Shown here: one piece after another, positions 1 through 6,657 of the stretch
Numbering within the stretch: position 1 is the stretch's first letter
Layout of the letters: each line of letters begins with the position of its first letter
From: UBA10205 sp964373815
Lineage (GTDB): Archaea; Iainarchaeota; Iainarchaeia; Iainarchaeales; Iainarchaeaceae
Reading direction: 5' to 3'
DNA: 34,698 nt
NCBI GenBank assembly: GCA_964373815.1
Contig: CAYJWI010000012.1
Coordinates: 1 to 34,698 of the forward strand
The notes under the pieces: model-generated
The model's database searches: none
Seen by the model: only the letters and a program-made list of their open reading frames with translations
Told to the model about the DNA's origin: nothing
Program-made: the position numbers and the translations under genes

Positions 1-87
1 AGCTGTTAATTCTATATAAATATTCCTTTTACCTGACGCTAACTTTACAGCTCAGCCAAAAGTTAATATTAAATAAGGCAATGCACA

Positions 88-94
88 TATAAAA
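88..94 (+). promoter_or_regulatory. TATA box of the vapBC operon
   Basis: A clean TATAAAA lies in an A/T-rich stretch. The usual archaeal spacing of about 25-27 nt puts the transcription start near 116-118. This favours the ATG at 115 (leaderless mRNA) over the ATG at 106. Confidence 0.55.
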
Positions 95-105
95 TATGTT
101 ATTTT

Positions 106-348
106 ATGCCTAACATGACTCTCGCGATACCTGACGAAACCAAGCGCAGGATGGAAAAGCACAGGCACATGAAGTGGTCAGGGGCGGTGCGGGCGATAAT
201 AGAAAAGAGGCTTGACGACTTTGAGGAAGCTGAAAGGTTGGCCCGGAAAAGCAAATTCACGCAAAAAGATGCCGACGAAATGGCCGAAATGGTGAATGCC
301 GACATCAGAAAGCATGTAAAGGGGCTAATGGATGAAAGTCACGGTTGA
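106..348 (+). CDS. vapB: VapB-like antitoxin
   Basis: A small protein of 80 aa. It begins with a ribbon-helix-helix-like segment (MTLAIPDETKRRMEKH, then KWSGAVRAIIEKRL) typical of archaeal VapB antitoxins, followed by a charged helical tail (KFTQKDADEMAEMVNADI) that would wrap around the toxin. It overlaps the downstream PIN-domain toxin by 17 nt, the usual antitoxin-toxin coupling. Its expected role is to bind and neutralise the toxin and, with it, repress the operon. The longest frame starts at 106, but the TATA box at 88-94 fits a leaderless start at the second ATG (115), which would remove the first three residues. The family assignment rests on motif and context. Confidence 0.8.
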   Translation: MPNMTLAIPDETKRRMEKHRHMKWSGAVRAIIEKRLDDFEEAERLARKSKFTQKDADEMAEMVNADIRKHVKGLMDESHG

Positions 349-742
349 CGCAAACATCCTCTTCTCCTGCCTCATAAAAGAAGGGATGCCAAGGCGGGTG
401 TGGTTTTCCCCTTCAATCAACCTGTACGCCCCGGCATTCGTTTTGCACGAATTCAAAAAGTATTCACCCGCACTCCTTGGAAAGTGCGGAGGCAAACGGG
501 AGGGGTTTGCCAGCATTGCCGAAAAACTACTGGAAATTGTTGAATTTATCCCTGACAATGAGTTGGTTCCCTTTCTCCCGGGTGCAAACTCGCTGCTGCG
601 CGACAAAAAAGACGTGCTGTACCTTGCCTGCGCGCTCAAGGAAGGCACGCCAATATGGAGCAATGACAAGGGCTTCAAAAAACAAAACAGGGTGCGCACC
701 ATGAATACGGCGGAGATGATAGAAGAGATAGGCATGCTCTGA
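332..742 (+). CDS. vapC: PIN-domain ribonuclease toxin VapC
   Basis: A 136-aa PIN-domain protein. The acidic residues that bind the catalytic metal are visible: D6 in VDANILF, E40 in VLHEFKKY, D94 in DKKDVLYLACAL and D112 in SNDKGF. Length and spacing match VapC-type endoribonucleases, which cleave tRNA or rRNA when freed from the antitoxin. The start overlaps the vapB-like gene, so the two are co-transcribed. The region around residues 45-60 (GKCGGKREGF) is somewhat basic and may be a lineage insertion. The full catalytic set suggests an active toxin. The RNA target cannot be read from the sequence. Confidence 0.85.
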   Translation: MKVTVDANILFSCLIKEGMPRRVWFSPSINLYAPAFVLHEFKKYSPALLGKCGGKREGFASIAEKLLEIVEFIPDNELVPFLPGANSLLRDKKDVLYLACALKEGTPIWSNDKGFKKQNRVRTMNTAEMIEEIGML

Positions 743-900
743 GAGCAATCTCCTTCCCCCCTATAGCATATGGCCAAAAACCCTTATTGACCCTTCAAGA
801 GCGTTGACTGGATTGAGGCATTTTACGAAAATTATACTGTGCCCTTCAAAAAGTATAAATGCGCTTTAAAGCCATGGCTTTTGAGCGCAGATAGGAAGGC

Positions 901-934
901 ATTTATATATTCGGCATATATGTAATATATACAT
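901..934 (+). promoter_or_regulatory. Promoter and autoregulatory dyad of the DUF2683/RelE operon
   Basis: The TATA element ATTTATATATT (901-911) is followed by a dyad, ATGTA-ATATA-TACAT (920-934), just before the predicted transcription start. A Shine-Dalgarno GGAGGT lies at 941-946, ahead of the ATG at 953. A dyad between TATA and start is the usual place for TA autorepression. The 743-900 stretch holds no other gene that I can support. Confidence 0.5.
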
Positions 935-952
935 CAAAACGGAGGTAGTTTT

Positions 953-1192
953 ATGGTGCAGGCGATGGTGGAAATTCCGGAAAAAGCAAACCAGATACTC
1001 AATATTGTCAAGGCAAAGCACAAATTGAAGACGAAAAGCGAAGCCATTTCACTTGTCGTCATGGAATACGGCTACAACCTGCTTGAACCAGCGTTAAAAC
1101 CCGAATACCTTCAAAAGCTCTCCAAGCTCGAAAAAGAAAAAGGGATACCGTTCAAGAACATCGGAGAACTGAGAAAACTTGTAGAATGGTAA
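953..1192 (+). CDS. DUF2683-type antitoxin
   Basis: A 79-aa protein of the archaeal DUF2683 type. It begins MVQAMVEIPEKANQILNIVK, then KSEAISLVVMEYG, a predicted RHH-like N-terminal DNA-binding part, and continues with a C-terminal region (EYLQKLSKLEKEKGIPF) that is the likely toxin-binding segment. A good GGAGGT ribosome-binding site 7 nt upstream fixes the start. Four bases after its stop comes a RelE-family gene, so this is the antitoxin half of a RelBE-like module. The dyad at 920-934 is the likely binding site for autorepression. The function is inferred from family and operon structure. Confidence 0.8.
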   Translation: MVQAMVEIPEKANQILNIVKAKHKLKTKSEAISLVVMEYGYNLLEPALKPEYLQKLSKLEKEKGIPFKNIGELRKLVEW

Positions 1193-1196
1193 AAGG

Positions 1197-1466
1197 ATGC
1201 GGTCTTACGAAATCCTCCCTTCACTGCTAAAGGCACTTGAAAAATTATCCAAAAAGAACAAGGCACTCTACGAGCAGGTAATGAAAAAAATCGATGAAGT
1301 CATTGGCACGCAGGATGCCGAACACTACAAAAACCTCCGATACGGCATGAAAGACTCCAAGCGCGTCCACATAGGGCATTTCGTGCTAATTTTCGAATAC
1401 CGGAAAAAGGAGGACAAAATCATCTTCAAGGGCTTCGACCACCATGACAACATATACGCAAAATGA
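1197..1466 (+). CDS. RelE/YoeB-like toxin
   Basis: An 89-aa protein with the compact RelE-superfamily pattern: an N-terminal strand (SYEILPSLLKALEKL), a helical hairpin, then a basic core (YKNLRYGMKDSKRVHIGHFVLIFEY) and a final strand containing KGFDHHDNIY. RelE-type toxins cut mRNA on the ribosome. The basic and histidine residues near the C-terminus (R, H, HH) are candidate RNA-binding or catalytic residues. It directly follows the DUF2683 antitoxin (4-nt gap) and is presumably co-transcribed from the promoter at 901-911. The frame appears intact. Confidence 0.8.
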   Translation: MRSYEILPSLLKALEKLSKKNKALYEQVMKKIDEVIGTQDAEHYKNLRYGMKDSKRVHIGHFVLIFEYRKKEDKIIFKGFDHHDNIYAK

Positions 1467-1520
1467 AGACCGTGGAAGCCCAAATCAGAATAAGCCGAAT
1501 AAAACCTATTGCCATAATAC

Positions 1521-1548
1521 GTTGCCCCGCGGAGCAACCTATTTATTC
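1521..1548 (+). promoter_or_regulatory. 18-bp dyad fused to a TATA box, copy 1
   Basis: GTTGCCCCGCGGAGCAAC (1521-1538) is a near-perfect dyad with centre CCGCGG. It is followed at once by CTATTTATTC, a TATA-like box about 35 nt before the surface-protein ATG at 1580. A second copy lies at 17379-17406 ahead of the antiporter. The dyad lies where BRE-binding or regulator contacts would fall, and could also fold as a hairpin if transcribed. Confidence 0.6.
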
Positions 1549-1579
1549 ATTTGCGCCACAATACTAACCGGCCTTTCGC

Positions 1580-4129
1580 ATGGCTCTTTTGAAAAACTTT
1601 TTCCTGGCAGCCTGCCTGTTCATGCTCACCGGCTTTGCGCTGGCAGGCACTGCCCCGACCGTCAGCGTGACATCGCAAACCGCGGGCACATACCTCAAGA
1701 ACGGGACAGCGAACATAACTTTTACTGTAACGGACGTGGACAACCCGGCAGATTTCAACGCCGCGCTCTACTACAGCACATCGGCGGGGGCGAAGGCGAA
1801 CAAAATAGCGGACATGAACCTTCTCGTAACAGACCCGCTTCAAACCAACAAATGCTCCTCGACAACATTCACTTCAGCGAGCACGTGCACTTATTCGTGG
1901 GCGCTCTCTCTTGCTGACGGGAACTATTTCATCGATGTGCAGGCATCCGACCTGAACAATTCCGACAGCACGACCGCGAGCAGCGCCCCCTTTGCAGTGG
2001 ACAACAATGCGCCCTCGCAGGTGGCAGGGCTTTCGGCAACAGCAGGCGATGCCCAGGTTTCGCTTTCATGGACAGCTTCATCCGCACCTGATTTCAACGC
2101 ATACTATGTTTACACCAACTCCAGCCTTTCAGGCACCCTGACAACAACATCTTTCACGAAAACCGCTCTCACGAACGGCACTTCATACACTTTCATGGTA
2201 AAGGCAGTGGATAGGGCAGGCAACCTGGGCGCTGACGCGAATGTTTCCTCCACCCCGCAGGCCGCCGTGGTTTCAGGCAAGCCTGAAATAAGCTCGTCTA
2301 CGCACAGCGAGGACGGCAGCTGGGTGAACAACGAGAGCCCCTCATTCACCTGGACCCCTGCCACAAATGCTGTGAAGTACAGGTATGCGCTGACTGATTC
2401 GCCTGACACGGTGCCGGATGCAAGCCTTGAGACCGCCGAGAGGGCAAAGTCATATTCCGGAATTGCGGAAGGCGAAAAATGGTTCCATGTAAGGGCGTGC
2501 GATGCCAATGGCAACTGCGGCGAAACCGACCATTACAGGATAAGGGTTGACAAGACCAGCCCGGGGCCGGTTGCGAACATAATCTCCATCAGCCAATCCG
2601 ACGCAAGCATTTACCTTTCATGGGACCCCCCTTCGGACATTTCAGGCATAAAGGAGTTCATTGTATACAGGAGCGTGCAGCAGAAGTTCGGGGAAAGGGA
2701 TTTCCTGTCCACTGACCCTGACGTGAAAAAAGTTTCCGGGATAACCACGGCAAGCTATACAGACCAGGGCGGGCTTGCAGTGGGCCAGGCTTATTATTAC
2801 AGGATACAGGCAGTCGACGGCGCGGGGAACAACAGCAGCATCAGCTCTGTGCAGAAGGCAGTGAATTCCACCAACAGCTGCCAGCTAGAGATTTCCTCAA
2901 ACCTTCCGGAGTACGCGAAGGCAGGGAGCCTTGCATTCAAGCTCTCAGCCGCACCCGGCATCTCCGGCGCCACTTTGAGGGCAAGGATGCCTGGGAAGGA
3001 TTATGAAAAGGTGCTTGAGAACAAGGGCGGGACAGAGATAGAAGCGGCAATAGATGTGCCGCTGGGGATTTGGGGAAAAGCGTCGGTGCAGGTTGAAGGC
3101 AGGGATTCGCATGGCAACAGGTGCAAAAAGGAATTCGATTTTGTTGCTGATTCAATCGGCCCGAAAGCTGAAATAATTGCGCCCGCATTGGGCGAGAAAA
3201 TCAGCGGCCAGTACAAAATCACGGCAAAAATAAGCGATGAGGGGTCAGGCATTGCAAATGCCGAAGCGCTCATCAACGGGGAAAAAATCGGCGGCCTCTC
3301 GGAAAGCGCTGGGACATATTCGCTGGACTGGGATTCGGGCTCAAAAACGGAAGGCAGGTATACTCTCACAATAAAAGCGGAAGACAAGGCTGGCAATGGG
3401 GAGGGAACGGAAATTGGAATAGTGGTCGGGGGGCCCGGCGGGGAAGTTTTTGCAGAAAATGAGGAGTCATACAACGCGCAAGACGTGCGCTCGCTGCTGG
3501 AAAATGCCGGGCTCAGGGAAGAGCTCATAAGCGAGGCGGAAAGGATTGTGGAGAAAAATCCCGTAAAAAGGAAGCTTTCAATCATGAGGACGCCTGAAGG
3601 CATGAAAGCCACCATCACCCTTTCACTCAGAAACCCGGGCGCGAAAAAGAGGATGTATTTGGTTGAAGTGATTCCAAAGGAAGTGGCCCAGAACGCGGCC
3701 TGGATTGAAAGCCCAACGCCCTTTGTGGTGCTCGAGCAGGACCCTGTGGTGAGCTTTGAGCTGGGTGAAGTCGGCGAAGGCGAGGAGGCGCAGGTTTCAT
3801 ATTCCATTGCAGGCAAGCTTACCGAGGAGGAAGCCAACATGGTGGCTGAGGGGTTCGCAAAGTTCGCTGTTCCGCCTTTGGCGCTCGAAACCGAGGCAAA
3901 TGCCAACCCTTTCAAGGCCGCGGCCGCAAAACCAGGCGACAACACATGGATGGTGCTCGCCGCCGCGGGAGTGATAATGATATTGTTCGCGGTATTCGTC
4001 GGGATAGGGGCAGGAACATATATCCTCCACAAGCGCCGGGAGGAAAAAGGGGGCTTTTCGCCCCCGCAAGAGCCCACAAAGGCCGAGAAGAAATCAGAGG
4101 CGCAAAGCCCTCAATCAAGAAATAAGTGA
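1580..4129 (+). CDS. Secreted membrane-anchored Ig/FN3 surface protein
   Basis: An 849-aa cell-surface protein. Residues 1-23 are a signal peptide (basic start, hydrophobic core, ALAG cleavage region). An Ig-like segment (about 25-142) is followed by an FN3 domain (about 146-230, opening APSQVAGLSATAGDAQVSLS), a further beta-sandwich, a second FN3 (about 330-430, with SDASIYLSWDPP), and an Ig-like domain (about 525-620, with ADSIGPKAEIIAP and ISDEGSGIANAEALI). A nonrepetitive domain leads to one membrane helix (about 797-822) and a short lysine-rich cytoplasmic tail. It is therefore anchored at its C-terminus with about 770 residues outside. The architecture suggests adhesion or an envelope scaffold. 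No enzymatic motif is seen. Its promoter carries the dyad-TATA element shared with the antiporter. Confidence 0.8.
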   Translation: MALLKNFFLAACLFMLTGFALAGTAPTVSVTSQTAGTYLKNGTANITFTVTDVDNPADFNAALYYSTSAGAKANKIADMNLLVTDPLQTNKCSSTTFTSASTCTYSWALSLADGNYFIDVQASDLNNSDSTTASSAPFAVDNNAPSQVAGLSATAGDAQVSLSWTASSAPDFNAYYVYTNSSLSGTLTTTSFTKTALTNGTSYTFMVKAVDRAGNLGADANVSSTPQAAVVSGKPEISSSTHSEDGSWVNNESPSFTWTPATNAVKYRYALTDSPDTVPDASLETAERAKSYSGIAEGEKWFHVRACDANGNCGETDHYRIRVDKTSPGPVANIISISQSDASIYLSWDPPSDISGIKEFIVYRSVQQKFGERDFLSTDPDVKKVSGITTASYTDQGGLAVGQAYYYRIQAVDGAGNNSSISSVQKAVNSTNSCQLEISSNLPEYAKAGSLAFKLSAAPGISGATLRARMPGKDYEKVLENKGGTEIEAAIDVPLGIWGKASVQVEGRDSHGNRCKKEFDFVADSIGPKAEIIAPALGEKISGQYKITAKISDEGSGIANAEALINGEKIGGLSESAGTYSLDWDSGSKTEGRYTLTIKAEDKAGNGEGTEIGIVVGGPGGEVFAENEESYNAQDVRSLLENAGLREELISEAERIVEKNPVKRKLSIMRTPEGMKATITLSLRNPGAKKRMYLVEVIPKEVAQNAAWIESPTPFVVLEQDPVVSFELGEVGEGEEAQVSYSIAGKLTEEEANMVAEGFAKFAVPPLALETEANANPFKAAAAKPGDNTWMVLAAAGVIMILFAVFVGIGAGTYILHKRREEKGGFSPPQEPTKAEKKSEAQSPQSRNK

Positions 4130-4141
4130 AAATAGGAATGG

Positions 4142-4148
4142 TTTTTTT
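4142..4148 (+). terminator. Possible T-tract terminator after the surface protein
   Basis: A run of seven T lies 12 nt after the stop codon of the surface protein. Archaeal RNA polymerase commonly stops at such U-runs without a strong hairpin. The remaining gap up to 4252 holds the A/T-rich promoter region of the next gene. Confidence 0.3.
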
Positions 4149-4252
4149 GGGGCAGGGTTTCTTATTTTAAAACCCTTTAATTTAACACTAACCCCTTGGC
4201 CAAGGCTCACTATTTTAATGATTTCAGGTTTCCCTAATATAAGGGTTTTTTC

Positions 4253-5398
4253 ATGTACATGGCTGCTGTGATAGGCGCTGGCCCGGCTGGGCTTGTTGCC
4301 GCAAGAAGGATTCAGGAAAAAGGCTGGAAGACAACTGTGCTCGAGGAGCACCCCAATGTGGGCGACCCTGTTGCCTGCACTGGCCTCATAAGCTCTACCG
4401 GAGTGCAGGAGCTCGGGATACGCAAGGAAGTAGAGGAAGTGCTCATGAACAAAATCCGGGGCGCGCAGATTTTTTCCCACAACCACGAAATGATAAAGGT
4501 CGAGAAATCCGAAACCGTCGCTTACGTCGTTGACAGGGGCGGCTTTGACAGGGTGCTCGCGCGGAATGCGGCCGAAGCAGGGGTCGAGCTCAAGCTGAAT
4601 ACAAGGATGATTGACATACGCAAGGAAACCGTTTTCGTCGAGCACAAGGGGCGCGGCGAGCTGCTCAAATCAAAAGTGATAATCGGCGCTGACGGGGTGA
4701 ACTCGAAGACGCGCGGGATAATGGGCATAGGCACGAAAGTGAATGACTTCGTGCACGCATACCAGGTCGATGCGAAGGGAAAATTCGACCCGAAGCACGT
4801 GCAGGTCTTTTTGGGCGATTACGCGAAAAACTTTTTCGCATGGATTGTGCCAGAAAATGAGGAGGTTGCAAGGGTCGGGCTTGCGAGCACTTCGGGAAAC
4901 ATACGCAAGGACTTCAACGTGTTTGTCAAGGAGAAAAACATTTCCGGCGAATTCTGCGACATGTGCAGCTCGCTAATACCAATCGGCGAGCCATTGAAGG
5001 GCATTGTCAAGGACAACATGCTGCTTGTGGGCGATTCCGCTTTCCAGACAAAGGCGACCACGGGCGGGGGGATTGTCCTCGGCATGGCCGCGGGGGAAAT
5101 CGCGGGAAAAGCCGTGGATGCGCACTTCAAGTCAAACGCCCCGCTCAAGGATTACGAGAAGAACTGCGCTGAAATCAATAAGGATTTGCGGCTGCACTGG
5201 AAGATAAGGCAGTACATGAACAGCAAGAGCGAAGAGCAGATTGACGGGCTTTTCCGGAGCATGAACAAGGCAAAACTCGGCGAGTTCCTCAGCCTCTATG
5301 GGGACATGGACAGGCCCACGAGGTTCGTGGGAAAAATACTCACAAAGCCCTCGATGTGGAGGCTTTTCCCCGAAGCGCTCAAGTTCCTCGGGACGTAA
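4253..5398 (+). CDS. Geranylgeranyl reductase family FAD-dependent oxidoreductase
   Basis: A 381-aa flavoprotein. The N-terminal dinucleotide-binding motif (VIGAGPAGLVAARRIQEKG) and the following acidic residue (VLEEHP) form the FAD-binding Rossmann unit. The sequence VGDPVACTGLIS matches the conserved PxxCxGxI motif of geranylgeranyl reductases. The second FAD motif is VVDRGGFDRVLARNAAEAGVE, and LLVGDSAFQTKATTGGGI is the third. Archaeal members saturate the isoprenoid chains of membrane ether lipids. The length is slightly under the typical 390-410 aa. It is followed 15 nt later by the polymerase IV gene, probably in one transcript, although the functions are unrelated. The exact substrate is not certain. 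Confidence 0.85.
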   Translation: MYMAAVIGAGPAGLVAARRIQEKGWKTTVLEEHPNVGDPVACTGLISSTGVQELGIRKEVEEVLMNKIRGAQIFSHNHEMIKVEKSETVAYVVDRGGFDRVLARNAAEAGVELKLNTRMIDIRKETVFVEHKGRGELLKSKVIIGADGVNSKTRGIMGIGTKVNDFVHAYQVDAKGKFDPKHVQVFLGDYAKNFFAWIVPENEEVARVGLASTSGNIRKDFNVFVKEKNISGEFCDMCSSLIPIGEPLKGIVKDNMLLVGDSAFQTKATTGGGIVLGMAAGEIAGKAVDAHFKSNAPLKDYEKNCAEINKDLRLHWKIRQYMNSKSEEQIDGLFRSMNKAKLGEFLSLYGDMDRPTRFVGKILTKPSMWRLFPEALKFLGT

Positions 5399-5413
5399 AA
5401 ACTGTTTTAGCTT

Positions 5414-6496
5414 ATGAACAGAATTATCATTCATCTCGACCTCGACTACTTCTACGTGCAGCTAGAGGAGCTCCGCAAGCCGGAGCTGAAAGGAAAGCCA
5501 ATCGCGGTGTGCATGTTCTCCGGAAGAACGGAAACTTCAGGCGCGGTCGCAACCTCGAATTACGCCGCGCGCGAACTTGGGGTTCGGGCGGGAATGCCGA
5601 TTGCATTTGCAAAGAAGGCCGCACCGAATGCTGTTTTCCTTCCCGCGGACAGGGAGCACTATGAAACCATTTCCGAGCGCGTCATGGACATTGCAAGGGA
5701 ATCCGCGGACAAGTTCGAGCAGGCGGGCATAGACGAGTGCTATCTTGACATCAGCGCGAAGGCGCATGGGAGCTACCCTGAAGCGAAGAAAATCGCCATG
5801 GAGCTCAAGAAAAGGATTTTCAGGGAGGAAAAGCTCACGTGCTCAATCGGCATCGGGCCAAACAAGCTCATAGCAAAAATGGCATCCGGCGTGAAAAAGC
5901 CGGACGGCCTCACCGCGATTGCGCCAGCGGAGGTGAATGGTTTCCTGCGCGCGAAGAGGATTTCTGATTTGCACGGCATAGGGGAAAAGACAGCGGAGGC
6001 GCTTGCGCAAAAAGGCATCAAAACAATCCCCCAGCTTGCGCAGGCTCAGGTGAGCGAACTACAGGAAATGTTTGGCGAGAACCGGGGAAGGGTAATCCAC
6101 GAAAAGGCGAGCGGGGTAGATGAGGGCGAAGTGGAGGAGAGGGAGAAGCAGCAGTTCTCGAGGATTGTGACGCTAAAGGAGGATACCTCAAGCCCTGAAA
6201 AACTTTCCCCGGAATCAATAAAGCTCGCAGAGGGCCTTTGCCAGAAGGCGAAGGATAGGAAGGTTTCATTCAGGACAGTGTCTATAATACTCATTTCGAA
6301 CAAGCTTGAGACAGTGACACGGAGCAAGACCCTCGCGCTGCCGTCGCAGGCAAAAGAGGAAATACTCAAAACCTCTTCAGAGCTCTTCGCCACATTCTTT
6401 TCCGAAAACAGCGCTTTTGTGGCGAGAAGGTTCGGCCTGCGGATAAGCAACTTCGAAGAGCCGAGAAAGCAGAAGAGCATCTTCGAATTCAGGTGA
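5414..6496 (+). CDS. dinB: DNA polymerase IV (Y-family, Dpo4/DinB-like)
   Basis: A 360-aa translesion polymerase. Catalytic carboxylates are present: D9 and D11 in HLDLDYFYVQLEEL, and the DE pair at about 106-107 in GIDECYLDIS. The nucleotide-binding segment SGRTETSGAVATSNYAARE is typical of the family, as is CSIGIGPNKLIAKMAS. The thumb helix-hairpin-helix is seen around LHGIGEKTAEALAQKGIKT, and the little-finger domain fills about 235-345. The C-terminus ends in QKSIFEF, a PIP-box-like motif that should bind the PCNA clamp. The length agrees with archaeal Dpo4 (about 350 aa). It should act in bypass of DNA lesions. All key residues appear intact. Confidence 0.93.
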   Translation: MNRIIIHLDLDYFYVQLEELRKPELKGKPIAVCMFSGRTETSGAVATSNYAARELGVRAGMPIAFAKKAAPNAVFLPADREHYETISERVMDIARESADKFEQAGIDECYLDISAKAHGSYPEAKKIAMELKKRIFREEKLTCSIGIGPNKLIAKMASGVKKPDGLTAIAPAEVNGFLRAKRISDLHGIGEKTAEALAQKGIKTIPQLAQAQVSELQEMFGENRGRVIHEKASGVDEGEVEEREKQQFSRIVTLKEDTSSPEKLSPESIKLAEGLCQKAKDRKVSFRTVSIILISNKLETVTRSKTLALPSQAKEEILKTSSELFATFFSENSAFVARRFGLRISNFEEPRKQKSIFEFR

Positions 6497-6657
6497 TTCT
6501 GTGGCAATTACCCAATCTGGGAGAAGCCAAAAACACACCTTTTGGTTTATACATAAAATACCTGAAGCTTCAATCTTTAATAACACTTAACCATTAAAAT
6601 ATCTAAAATAGGGCAATCGAGAACCCCCAAAAAAAAGCACCAATAAGACGTGGCCGC

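Noticed and set aside
1444..1917. Plus-strand ORF overlapping the start of the surface protein
   Set aside because: It runs out of frame through the RelE end, the dyad-TATA promoter and the signal-peptide region. The composition is unlike a protein and there is no ribosome-binding site.
3001..4077. 358-codon minus-strand ORF opposite the surface protein
   Set aside because: Serine/proline-rich mirror of a real gene with clear FN3/Ig domains. No motif and no promoter.
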